This document shows, piece after piece, positions 41,942 to 50,333 of a stretch of 64,000 bases of DNA. Below the pieces are notes generated by a model. It did not search any database and had not been told where the DNA came from. It worked only from the letters and a program-made list of their open reading frames with translations. Each line of letters starts with the position of its first letter. Within the stretch, counting starts at the first letter, position 1. Position numbers and translations under genes: made by a program. Origin of the DNA: Desulfofundulus kuznetsovii DSM 6115 (GTDB lineage: Bacteria > Bacillota > Desulfotomaculia > Desulfotomaculales > Desulfovirgulaceae); the NCBI RefSeq assembly GCF_000214705.1, contig NC_015573.1, positions 3,045,001 through 3,109,000 of the forward strand. The letters run 5' to 3'.

Positions 41942-42087
41942 TATCCACACCCCTCTTTTTTCGAACTCAAAAAAAGAGCCGGCAAAACCGGACACTTATG
42001 AATGCTTTAATTAGAGGACCTATTTATTGATAAGTGTAAATGAAATTATGTTCGCAGTGCAAGGTAAAATTTCTGGCTGGAGTGGTA

Positions 42088-43137
42088 TCAAACTTCAGAC
42101 CCTGTTATAACATGGCGCAGGGACTTTCCGCTCAGAAAGTTAATGATCTCTTCTATGATTATCTTTGCCGCCCTCATTGGTGCAGCTTCCGTCTTGCCTC
42201 CCAGGTGGGGGGTCAGGACGACGTTGGGGAGGGTAAAAAAGGGATGATCCGGCGGCGGGGGTTCCGAAATTAAAACATCCAGCGCCGCAGCCCGGATCCT
42301 TTTTTCCTTTAAAGCGCGGTAAAGGGCATCCTCATCCACCAGTTCACCCCGGGCGGTATTGATCAAGCAGGCCGAGTTCTTCATCAACGCCAGCTGGGGT
42401 GCGCCAATCAAGCCTATTTTTTCGGGAGCGGGCCGGGTATGGAGGCTTACAAAATCGGAAGCTGACAGGAGTTCTTCCAGAGTCACGGGCCGGCCGCCCG
42501 CGGCAAGAATTTCAACGGGATCCACATGGGGACTGTATACGAGGAGGTTCATACCAAAGGCCTGCGCCCGAACCGCCACCCGGCGGCCCACCTGCCCGAA
42601 ACCGATAATGCCCAGGATCTTCCCGGCCAGTTCTACTCCCTCCAGCCGGCTGCGGCAGTCGTACTGCCAGGCGCCGGCCCCCAGGCGCCTTACCAGACGG
42701 CATGTCTCCCCCATATTGCGGGCCAGAAAAAGCAAAAGGGCCATGGTTAAATCGGCGGTAGAGTCGGCAGCCCGCCCCGGAGCATGCACCACGGGGATCC
42801 CCCGGCTTAAGGCCGCCCGGACATCCACATTCACCGGGTGTGCCCGGGCACAGGCAATCAGGCGCAACCTGGGTGCGCCCTCGATCACCTCTTCAGTCAC
42901 GGGCGCTTTGTGCACCACCAGGATGTCGGCCCCGGCCAGTTTGCCGGCCAGCTCCCCCGGAGATCCGTAAAACTCTTTGACTCCTTTTTCATATCCCGGA
43001 AGGGGTTCAATACCTTCCTGCCCCGGTCCCATGCTCAGCACCGTTACGGTCACCGGCCACCCGGCCAGCGCCGCCGGCAATTCCCGGCGCAAAGCCCCCG
43101 CGGTAAGGGTCCCGTCATCCACAAGATACAGTCGCAT
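42088..43137 (-). CDS. D-isomer-specific 2-hydroxyacid dehydrogenase
   Basis: 349 residues, NAD-dependent dehydrogenase of the SerA/LdhA superfamily. The Rossmann motif is ILGIIGFGQVGRRVAVRA; the catalytic Arg, Glu and His are in SLHTRPAPE, RGELVDEDALYRAL and VVLTPHLGGKTEAA. It lacks the ACT domain of SerA, so it could act on glyoxylate, glycerate, phosphoglycerate or lactate-type substrates. It lies 220 bp past the end of the alcohol/aldehyde operon with a terminator between, so it is probably separately transcribed. Confidence 0.88.
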   Translation of the reverse strand: MRLYLVDDGTLTAGALRRELPAALAGWPVTVTVLSMGPGQEGIEPLPGYEKGVKEFYGSPGELAGKLAGADILVVHKAPVTEEVIEGAPRLRLIACARAHPVNVDVRAALSRGIPVVHAPGRAADSTADLTMALLLFLARNMGETCRLVRRLGAGAWQYDCRSRLEGVELAGKILGIIGFGQVGRRVAVRAQAFGMNLLVYSPHVDPVEILAAGGRPVTLEELLSASDFVSLHTRPAPEKIGLIGAPQLALMKNSACLINTARGELVDEDALYRALKEKRIRAAALDVLISEPPPPDHPFFTLPNVVLTPHLGGKTEAAPMRAAKIIIEEIINFLSGKSLRHVITGSEV

Positions 43138-43222
43138 GACCCTGCCCTCCCCGTTTTCTTGGTCACAGGGTTGGAAATTCGTTTTCCCAATTGATAAATC
43201 CTGCCAGATTATATTTTGAAAG

Positions 43223-43256
43223 CAAAAAGGCGGCGAGAACTTTCTACCACCGCCTT
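43223..43256 (-). terminator. Intrinsic terminator of the ADH-AOR-MBL operon
   Basis: Minus-strand stem AAGGCGG/CCGCCTT with a 16-base loop followed directly by TTTTTGC, about 100 bases past the MBL gene. Confidence 0.75.
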
Positions 43257-43358
43257 CCGGACCGAAAAAATTTTTGGAACCACGAACTTTAACAGCCGGT
43301 AGCCTTTTCAGCCGGCTGGAGAATTTATCTTCATATCTCGTGTTTCAACGTATTGCTT

Positions 43359-44162
43359 TTACTCGTAATATTCAGGAGCCTTTTTCATTTCATTGATGAA
43401 GAACTCCATATCGTGGGAGAACATAACCCGACCATTGTACTTACGGGCCAGTTTCCGTACTTTTTCAATTGACTGGATAAAACTGATGCTGTCATATACG
43501 ATGCCCGAGAGACGGGCCGGCGGGCCATAGTTACGGCGTTCATATACTGCGTCCATGGGGAAAATTAACGTTCCCGACTTTTGCAGATGTATGACCAACC
43601 CCAGGACGCCCGGGGTATGACCGGGAAGGGTAACCACTTCCACGCCCGGTACCAGCTCAAAATCTTCATCAACCAGATTGAACTGAGCAGGTACTTCAAG
43701 GTCAGCTTTAATATATGCTCCATGGCTGTCAGGATCAGGGTTCCGGTGCGTCATTAAAAGACCCAGCTCAAAATCTTTACGGTGCACATAAACCTGCGCA
43801 TTTTTGAAAAGCCTCAGGTTGCCGGCATGATCCAGGTGCATATGTGATAAAACCACTATGTCGATATCCTGAGGAGTCAATCCAATTTTCTTGAGCTGGT
43901 TTTCAATGCGCTGTTCTTCGGTAAACGTATAAGGGAAGGCTTCACATAAACCTTTCGGCCAGTAACCGTTCATAGCCTCCGGGGGGCATCCCGTATCAAA
44001 AAGTATCTTGCCCTCGGGATGATCAATTAAAACACAATATACGGGAATCTTGATCCAGTGGTGAGAAGGTGTCTGATTGCTTGCCGTACCCACTGTAGCC
44101 ATAGCCACCATCTGGTTTTCGTCACAGCTGAGGTATCCGTTATCTAAAATGTAAACTTTCAT
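43359..44162 (-). CDS. Metallo-beta-lactamase-fold hydrolase, lactonase-like
   Basis: 267 residues from the ATG at 44162, behind AAGGAGG. The zinc-site motif is VVLSHMHLDHAGN (HxHxDH), with further ligand His and Asp in LPGHTPGVLG and FPMDAVYERRNY and a late His in VMFSHDMEF. The pattern is closest to N-acyl-homoserine-lactonase-like (AhlD/AttM) hydrolases, a broad group. Within this operon, hydrolysis of a lactone or thioester by-product of aldehyde metabolism is more plausible than quorum quenching, but this is inference. Confidence 0.85.
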   Translation of the reverse strand: MKVYILDNGYLSCDENQMVAMATVGTASNQTPSHHWIKIPVYCVLIDHPEGKILFDTGCPPEAMNGYWPKGLCEAFPYTFTEEQRIENQLKKIGLTPQDIDIVVLSHMHLDHAGNLRLFKNAQVYVHRKDFELGLLMTHRNPDPDSHGAYIKADLEVPAQFNLVDEDFELVPGVEVVTLPGHTPGVLGLVIHLQKSGTLIFPMDAVYERRNYGPPARLSGIVYDSISFIQSIEKVRKLARKYNGRVMFSHDMEFFINEMKKAPEYYE

Positions 44163-44200
44163 GATAAACTTCCTCCTTTTCATTTTTTCTAACACCGGAT

Positions 44201-45961
44201 TTAAATAGCGCCAACGAGTGGGCATCCTTTTTCATCCCACCCGCGCAGGCGGTAGTAATCGGCCAGCATCTGCTTGAAGTTTTCTTCCGGGAGAACGTCC
44301 CCGTTTTCCAGCGGTTCTTTAAAGAAGCGTGGCGGCAGGTTATCGTCATCCCTGGTCAAGCCCTGTAAAAGGTTAAATTGACGGGTGGCCGCAACTATGC
44401 GTCCGGCAATGCGGCGCAGCTGTCCTTCGTCCACACCCAGGCCCGTGGTGGCGTTAACCAGTATAACCAGGTCCCCCCATAAAACCAGGTCCCGGTAAAA
44501 ACGGCAGAGAATAAGGGCGTCGTAAATAGCCAACCGGTCCTCATAATCAATGAACAGCTCTGCTTTCCCGTGAGTGGTTTTCGGATCGATGATCCCGGCC
44601 AGTTCGGGCTTGTAAAATGTAGCGCGCAGATGGCACGCACCCCGGGGAGAGGTGGCGTAGGCCAGGCCCATGCCCTGCAACACCCGGGGATCATAGCCGG
44701 CCGGTTCCATCCCTTTAACATGTATGGCGAGGTCGGAAAGGCCCAGTTTTTCCGCCGCCGCCCGGATACCTTCGGCCAGCAGGTCACCCACGCCCTCCCG
44801 CCGGGCTATCTGGTGGAGTAGCTGCGCAATACCTTCTACGTCCCCGTAAGCCACTTTAACGTCCAGTGCTCCTCTTTGTGCCGCCTCTATGGCAAAGGCC
44901 GCCATGTTGCCCGCACTGATTGTATCCAGGCCAAGCCGGTCGCAAATGTCGTTCAGGTAAATGATTTCGGCCAGGTCGTGGATGCAGCACAATCCGCCGA
45001 AAGAATAAATGGTTTCATATTCCGGACCTTCCACCATAAGCCCTTCGTGCCTTCCCCTCGTCACCCGGGTGAGGTTGCCGCAGGTCATTAAGCAGGGGCG
45101 GCAGGCCCGCGGTTGCACTTCAAAGTTTTCGATCAGGTAGTCGCCGGTCAGTGACTCCCAGCCGGGAAGGGTTCCCCGGGACCAGTACCTGGCCGGAAAG
45201 GCGCCTACCGAGTTCATTATCGAAACCAGCTGTGGTGTACCGTACTTGCGGTAGCCAAGCACCCCAGCGTTGTCCCTGGCCTTTTGAGTCAGCCCGGTGA
45301 CATATTGTTTCAGACCCGCCGGGTCGGCCAGCTCACAGCCGGCCCGGCCGTGAAAAACAACAGCCTTTAGTTTTTTCGACCCCATCACGGCCCCCATGCC
45401 GGTCCGTCCCGCGGAACGCCAGTAGTTGTTTTCAATGCAGGCATAGCGGACCAGGTTTTCGCCGGCCGGACCGATCACCACCGCCTGGGCGCCCCTTGCG
45501 CCAACCTCCGCCAGTGCCCCATCTTCAGCAGCGTAACAATCCAGGCCCCACAGTTTCGTACCGTCCCGGAAAGAAACACCCTGATCGGTGACTTCCAATA
45601 AGGTAGGATTTTTTGCCTGGCCCTGAATGATAATAGCATCGTAACCGGTTCTCTTCATTGCCGCCCCCACATGGCCGCCCGAGTAGGACTCGCCGTAAAA
45701 ACCGGTGAGGGGGGACCGGGCAAAGACTCCAAAACGGTTGGAACCCGGCATGGCCGTACCTGTTACAGGGCCGGTGGTAAAAATCAGGCAGTTTTCCGGA
45801 CCCAGGGGGTCGGCCCCGGGCGGAATGTTCTGGAGCATGAGGTAAGTGCCCAAACCTTTACCGCCCAGGTATGCAGCCAAAACTTCATCTGGAATTTCCT
45901 CCGCCTGCCAATGTCTGGTTGACAGGTCAATGCGGAGCAGCCGTCCATAAAAGCCTCTCAT
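44201..45961 (-). CDS. Aldehyde:ferredoxin oxidoreductase, tungsten family
   Basis: 586 residues. AOR-family enzymes use a bis-pterin tungsten (rarely molybdenum) cofactor and a [4Fe-4S] cluster to oxidise aldehydes to acids with ferredoxin as acceptor. The domain-1 motif region is ARSPLTGFYGESYSGGHVGA, cluster cysteines lie in CRPCLMTCGN (Cx2Cx3C) with a later Cys in LILCRFYRDL, and pterin-binding stretches include CDRLGLDTISAGN and PAGYDPRVLQGMGLAYATSP. Next to an alcohol dehydrogenase it would complete alcohol-to-acid oxidation. The subfamily and substrate cannot be read from sequence alone. Confidence 0.93.
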   Translation of the reverse strand: MRGFYGRLLRIDLSTRHWQAEEIPDEVLAAYLGGKGLGTYLMLQNIPPGADPLGPENCLIFTTGPVTGTAMPGSNRFGVFARSPLTGFYGESYSGGHVGAAMKRTGYDAIIIQGQAKNPTLLEVTDQGVSFRDGTKLWGLDCYAAEDGALAEVGARGAQAVVIGPAGENLVRYACIENNYWRSAGRTGMGAVMGSKKLKAVVFHGRAGCELADPAGLKQYVTGLTQKARDNAGVLGYRKYGTPQLVSIMNSVGAFPARYWSRGTLPGWESLTGDYLIENFEVQPRACRPCLMTCGNLTRVTRGRHEGLMVEGPEYETIYSFGGLCCIHDLAEIIYLNDICDRLGLDTISAGNMAAFAIEAAQRGALDVKVAYGDVEGIAQLLHQIARREGVGDLLAEGIRAAAEKLGLSDLAIHVKGMEPAGYDPRVLQGMGLAYATSPRGACHLRATFYKPELAGIIDPKTTHGKAELFIDYEDRLAIYDALILCRFYRDLVLWGDLVILVNATTGLGVDEGQLRRIAGRIVAATRQFNLLQGLTRDDDNLPPRFFKEPLENGDVLPEENFKQMLADYYRLRGWDEKGCPLVGAI

Positions 45962-45986
45962 GATTTAAGTCTTCCTTTCCTTACCT

Positions 45987-47141
45987 TTAAAATGCCCTTT
46001 CGTAGATTTCCCTGATGTCGTCCACCGTGAGCTTGCGCGGGTTGTTGGCCAGCAGGCGGGTTACCTTTATGGCACCTTCGGCCATACCCGGTATGGCTCC
46101 GGCAGTTACACCGAGATCGCGGAGATGCAGAGGAATTCTTACATCGGTGGACAGCTGCTTAATGGCCTCGATAAATTTACCGGCCGCTTCACGGTCGGAC
46201 AGTTCCTCCACCCTTTCCCCCATGGCCAGGGCCATTATTTTGAACCTCGGCAGGGCACCGAGCAGGTTTGATTCCATGACATACGGGAGCAGGACGGCGT
46301 TGGCCACACCGTGGGGGACATGGAACTGGGCACCCAGGGGATAGGCCAGCGCATGAACGGCACCGACACCGGCGTTGGCGAAGGCAATCCCTGCCAGCAG
46401 GCTGGCCATGGCCATGTTCTCCCTGGCTTCCATATTCTCCCCGTTGGCCACTGCCGTACGCAGGTGCCGGGAAATAAGCCTGATGGCTTCCAGGGCCAGT
46501 GCATCGGTAATTGTCGTAGCATTAACGGAGATATACGCTTCTACTGCGTGGGTCAGAGCATCCATACCAGTCGCCGCGGTTATATGCGGAGGCATGGTTA
46601 CCGTTAGTTCCGGGTCCACAATGGCCACTCTGGGAAGAAGGTACGGGCTGACCACGCCTTTCTTTAGCTGTTCCTCCACATCGGAAAGAATGGCAATGGG
46701 TGTGACCTCGCTACCCGTGCCCGCCGTAGTAGGCACTGCGATAACGGGTAGACCCGGTTTGGGTACTAAATTCACGCCGATGTAATCGTTAATTGTTCCG
46801 GGGTTGGTCATCAAAATGGAGGAAGCTTTGGCCACGTCCATGGAACTGCCGCCGCCAACCGCCACCAGCAGGTCGTAGCCACCTTCTTTAATGGCCTGCT
46901 GACATCTGGTCACCACCTGCAGGCGTGGTTCGGGTTCCACTTCACTGAAAAGTCCGATTTCCAGGCCGGTCGGGGCCAGGGCTTCCTTTACCCGGTCAAT
47001 GAGGCCGGTTTTTAAAAGCACGGGATCGGTGACAATCAGTATTTTGCTGGCCCCAAGGTTTTTGACCTCATCCGCAAGCCGGTTAAGGCTGCCCCTCCCG
47101 GTAATGATGGTATTAGCCGTCCAGAAGTAACTGATTTTCAT
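45987..47141 (-). CDS. Iron-containing alcohol dehydrogenase
   Basis: 384 residues from the ATG at 47141, preceded by GAGGAGGGT. Group III alcohol dehydrogenase with the NAD-binding motif VAVGGGSSMDVAKASS and metal ligands Asp and His in TGMDALTHAVEAYISV plus His in VHALAYPLGAQFHVPHG. Related to the Zymomonas AdhB and propanediol-oxidoreductase group. It is the first gene after a sigma-54 promoter and lies 25 bp before the AOR gene, so the pair likely converts a primary alcohol via the aldehyde to the acid, or the reverse. Confidence 0.94.
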   Translation of the reverse strand: MKISYFWTANTIITGRGSLNRLADEVKNLGASKILIVTDPVLLKTGLIDRVKEALAPTGLEIGLFSEVEPEPRLQVVTRCQQAIKEGGYDLLVAVGGGSSMDVAKASSILMTNPGTINDYIGVNLVPKPGLPVIAVPTTAGTGSEVTPIAILSDVEEQLKKGVVSPYLLPRVAIVDPELTVTMPPHITAATGMDALTHAVEAYISVNATTITDALALEAIRLISRHLRTAVANGENMEARENMAMASLLAGIAFANAGVGAVHALAYPLGAQFHVPHGVANAVLLPYVMESNLLGALPRFKIMALAMGERVEELSDREAAGKFIEAIKQLSTDVRIPLHLRDLGVTAGAIPGMAEGAIKVTRLLANNPRKLTVDDIREIYERAF

Positions 47142-47197
47142 GGAACGCACCCTCCTCATGCAGTATTTTTTAATAGCTTCCGGCAATAAACAACATT

Positions 47198-47213
47198 TGC
47201 AATAGTCGTGCCT
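47198..47213 (-). promoter_or_regulatory. Sigma-54 (-24/-12) promoter of the ADH-AOR operon
   Basis: The minus strand reads AGGCACGACTATTGCA. The GG of the -24 box and GC of the -12 box are exactly ten bases apart and the flanks match the GGCACG and TTGCA boxes. It lies about 57 bases upstream of the alcohol dehydrogenase start and just downstream of a sigma-54 activator gene. Confidence 0.88.
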
Positions 47214-47309
47214 AATAAAAAACTATCAATTGTCCGATGCCTGACCCTTATTTTTTCTGGCATTAAAAAGACCGGTCTTTGTCGATTGCCAACATGAAGT
47301 GGCAGCTTA

Positions 47310-47349
47310 TGTAGCAAAAGTGCAACAAAAAAATGCGCAAGTTTGCGCG
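47310..47349. promoter_or_regulatory. Two inverted repeats, candidate activator sites or regulator terminator
   Basis: TGTAGCA-N4-TGCAACA (47,310-47,327) and TGCGCAA-GT-TTGCGCG (47,334-47,349) lie roughly 100-150 bases upstream of the -24/-12 promoter, the normal distance for enhancer sites. The second, read on the minus strand, is followed by TTTTTTT and could instead terminate the regulator transcript. Confidence 0.5.
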
Positions 47350-47355
47350 AGCCTC

Positions 47356-48879
47356 TTAAGAAAAATACTTCTTTATTTTCCGGGTCAAAGTGCTCCGGTG
47401 AATCCCCAGGGCGCGGCAGGCTTCTTCCTGGGTAGGATATTTATGCAGCGCCTGCCATATAAGGTCCTTTTCAAATTCTTCCACTGCTTTTTCCAGCTTT
47501 TCTACTTTTTTGTGGGGAAAGTAAATACTGGACTCTACCGCATGTGCTCCAAGCTCCGCGGCCACCATCCGGGCGGTGATTGTGGGACCAGGACTGAGTA
47601 CCACAAGCCTCTCCATTAAATTTTGCAATTCCCGAACATTTCCGGGCCACTGATAGTTGAGCAATTCCTCCAGGGCTTCGGGACTGAGACTCTTTTGCGT
47701 ATTGTATCGCTCAAGGTAAAACTGCAGGAAATATTTGGCCAGGGGGATAATGTCCTCCCGACGCTGGACCAGGGATGGGATATAGAGGGGTATGACGTTT
47801 AACCGGTAATAGAGATCCTTGCGAAAACGTCCCTCATGCACGAGCTGTGTCAAATCCTGGTTCGATGCGGCCACAATGCGTACATCGACTTTTTCCGGCC
47901 GCCCTCCGCCCAGAGGGTAGAATTCCTTGTTCTGGATCAACCGCAGAAGTTTCACCTGGGCGGGGAAAGGTACTTCACTGATCTCATCCAGAAACAGGGT
48001 CCCCCCCTCGGCAGCCTTGACCAACCCGGTATAACCTTCCCGCCGGGCGCCCGTAAAGGCTCCCGGACGGTAACCGAATAATTCCGCCTCAAAAAGTTCC
48101 CCCGGAATAGCAGCTGCGTTTACCACCACAAAGGGTTTGTGCTTCCTCGGACTGTATTCATGGATAATCCTGGCCACGACTTCTTTGCCGACGCCGGAAT
48201 CGCCCTGGATCAAGACGGTGGCGTCGGAATACGCGGCACGAATGGCCCTGTTCACCACCTGTTTCATGGCTTCGCTTTCCGCCACTACCGCTCCGATGCC
48301 TTCCAGTTCCACCAGGTGATTTGCCGGGGTCGGTCCGGTTACTTTCTTTCCTTTATTGTTTCGCAGCGGTTTCACCGTAGTTACTACCAGAAGAATTTTA
48401 CCCTCTTCATCAAAAACGGGATTTCCGGTTACCATCACTTTCTGGCCGGTTTTAAGCACATGCTGGGGAATGGTAACGGTGCGCCCCTGTTCCAGCACCA
48501 TCAGGGAAACCGACCGGTCGAAGTAGCGGTTATCCACCAGTTCATTCATGTTGCGTCCCAACAGTTCGTCGCCATGTAAACCCGTCAAACATTCGTAGGC
48601 ACTGTTCACGCCCAGGGTATAAGCCTGCCCGTTGGTGTAGTAAAAGCCGGTCTCAGTATCGGTAACACGCAACGACCTGCCCTGATAATTCCCCGTCCTT
48701 TTGCCCGGCTCCGAAGCATTCGTTTTTAGAAGATTTGTCTTATGCAAAGCGAGTAGATGATCGCTTCCTTCTTTCCAGCATTCCGGCAGGTAACGAGAAA
48801 GGCCTTCTTTGAAAAGCATTTGCTTTCTCCTCCCTCCCTGACAAGTTGCGTTAAAATATTTAGACAATGATTTCGCCAT
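47356..48879 (-). CDS. Sigma-54-dependent transcriptional activator with PAS domain
   Basis: 507 residues, bacterial enhancer-binding protein. A PAS-type sensor region (about 80-175: YYTNGQAYTLGVNSAYECLT, VMVTGNPVFDEEGKILLVVT) precedes an AAA+ domain with Walker A GDSGVGKE, the sigma-54 contact loop PGAFTGARREG, Walker B GGTLFLDEI and an arginine-finger region FRKDLYYRLNVIPL. The Fis-type helix-turn-helix is at the end (TQEEACRALGIHRSTLTRKI). A second good start (MLFKEGLSRYL) lies about 20 codons in, behind GGAGG. Its genetic position indicates control of the ADH-AOR operon. Confidence 0.93.
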   Translation of the reverse strand: MAKSLSKYFNATCQGGRRKQMLFKEGLSRYLPECWKEGSDHLLALHKTNLLKTNASEPGKRTGNYQGRSLRVTDTETGFYYTNGQAYTLGVNSAYECLTGLHGDELLGRNMNELVDNRYFDRSVSLMVLEQGRTVTIPQHVLKTGQKVMVTGNPVFDEEGKILLVVTTVKPLRNNKGKKVTGPTPANHLVELEGIGAVVAESEAMKQVVNRAIRAAYSDATVLIQGDSGVGKEVVARIIHEYSPRKHKPFVVVNAAAIPGELFEAELFGYRPGAFTGARREGYTGLVKAAEGGTLFLDEISEVPFPAQVKLLRLIQNKEFYPLGGGRPEKVDVRIVAASNQDLTQLVHEGRFRKDLYYRLNVIPLYIPSLVQRREDIIPLAKYFLQFYLERYNTQKSLSPEALEELLNYQWPGNVRELQNLMERLVVLSPGPTITARMVAAELGAHAVESSIYFPHKKVEKLEKAVEEFEKDLIWQALHKYPTQEEACRALGIHRSTLTRKIKKYFS

Positions 48880-49105
48880 TGTATTATGATCTCCTCCAGC
48901 TCAAATAATGAAAAACATAAGGCAGGCTCTGCCTGCCCTGTAAGTCCGCATGTACCATTTTACCTTCATAAATCTAGTAAAAAGAAGGGAAGACAGGTTA
49001 ATGGCCAGAATATGAGTATCAGAAAAAAACCGGTACAGTAAAGGAAACCCAAAAGGACATAGTTTTTTTAGAAGCTTTTGGGGAGGGCTGCAGGCGAGGC
49101 AAACT
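48880..49105. other. Divergent intergenic region
   Basis: Separates the sigma-54 activator (minus) from an MFS gene (plus). It holds the GAGGAGAT ribosome-binding site of the activator and a perfect 7-bp inverted repeat GGCAGGC-TCT-GCCTGCC at 48,921-48,937 that could be an operator or a small hairpin. No promoter was assigned with confidence. Confidence 0.4.
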
Positions 49106-50320
49106 ATGAATACGGGCTACTTGTTTACGCTGATCAACCTGGCCGTTTTTCTGGATACCGTGTTGTACGGCATCATCGTCCCCGTGGTGCCCTATTATGC
49201 CACCAGCGTAGGTGCTTCCACCACCGAACTGGGGCTGATTTTTGCCGCCCTTTCCGCCGGCCTCCTGCTGGCCAGCGTACCCGCGGGGCTGGCCTGTGAC
49301 CGGTACGGCTACAGGCCGGTCATGGTTCTGGGTATGGCCGGCCTGACCATATCCACGCTAATTTTCATAATTTCCCGCTCGGTCTGGCTTCTGGTTATCA
49401 GCCGTTTACTCCAGGGAATAGCCGCAGCGGCCACCTGGTCTGCGGGCCTGGCCCTGGTGGCGGTCCTGTACCCGCCCCATTTAAGGGGACAAAAAATGGG
49501 GATAGTCATGACCAGCACCGGCCTGGGCACCATTATCGGCCCCGTGCTGGGCGGCACCCTTTACCAGTTTGCCGGTTACGCCTTCCCCTTTCTGGTAACG
49601 GCGGGCGCAGGGGCTTTGCTGACCCTTTTGCTCTGGTTCAGCCCCCTGCCAAAAAACGGCACCTCTACCGGGCGGGAGCAGCTGCCGTGGCAGCAGTTTT
49701 TGTTTGACCGGAATATCTTCTGGGGAGTGTCAATAACCGTCACGGGCAGCTTTGGGTTTGGCCTGCTGGAACCCCTTCTGCCCATCGACCTGCATAAACG
49801 TTTTGGTCTCGGCAGTGCCGGCGTGGGGCTGCTCTTTGGCGCCTTGAGCCTTTCCTTCGCCCTGTTCCAGCCCCTTTTCGGGATCCTTTCCGACCGGCTG
49901 GGACGTAAACCCCTGATCGTGGCCGGATTGCTCGGCACGGCGGCCACCGTGCCGTGGCTGGTCGTGGCACCCAATGTTAAACTGGTAACGGCGGCCATGG
50001 CCCTGCTGGGCCTTACCACCGGGGCCTACTCCACCCCCGCGCTGCCTTTGCTGGCGGAATCCATGGAGAAAATTCACCCCAAACACCCCGCGGACGGAAA
50101 GACAGGCCGGGCAAACGGCCTTTACGGCACCACCTACGGCATAGCCAATACCGCCTATTCCGTGGGGCTGCTCACCGGTCCCCTGGTGGGCACTTTCCTG
50201 GCCCAGCGCTGGGACATCCTCACGGTCATGCTGCTCTACTCCGCCCTGCTGGGAGCCACTGCCATAGGAGTGCTGGCCCGCCTGCAGGAAACGCTAAAGG
50301 CAAAGAAAATCCTGTCTTAA
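49106..50320 (+). CDS. MFS transporter, 12-helix DHA1-like
   Basis: 404 residues with about 12 membrane segments. The loop 2-3 motif appears as GLACDRYGYRPVMVLGMAG and motif C as GTIIGPVLGGTLYQFAG, which marks drug/proton antiporters. The second half carries a matching loop GILSDRLGRKPLIVAGLLG. It is likely an exporter of small molecules; the substrate cannot be inferred. GCGAGG precedes the ATG by seven bases. It ends 13 bp from the convergent pckA-like gene. Confidence 0.85.
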   Translation: MNTGYLFTLINLAVFLDTVLYGIIVPVVPYYATSVGASTTELGLIFAALSAGLLLASVPAGLACDRYGYRPVMVLGMAGLTISTLIFIISRSVWLLVISRLLQGIAAAATWSAGLALVAVLYPPHLRGQKMGIVMTSTGLGTIIGPVLGGTLYQFAGYAFPFLVTAGAGALLTLLLWFSPLPKNGTSTGREQLPWQQFLFDRNIFWGVSITVTGSFGFGLLEPLLPIDLHKRFGLGSAGVGLLFGALSLSFALFQPLFGILSDRLGRKPLIVAGLLGTAATVPWLVVAPNVKLVTAAMALLGLTTGAYSTPALPLLAESMEKIHPKHPADGKTGRANGLYGTTYGIANTAYSVGLLTGPLVGTFLAQRWDILTVMLLYSALLGATAIGVLARLQETLKAKKILS

Positions 50321-50333
50321 GCTTGCCAAGAGA

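Noticed and set aside
43359-44162. Quorum-quenching acyl-homoserine lactonase
   Set aside because: The HxHxDH motif is shared by many hydrolases, and the operon context points to alcohol/aldehyde metabolism.
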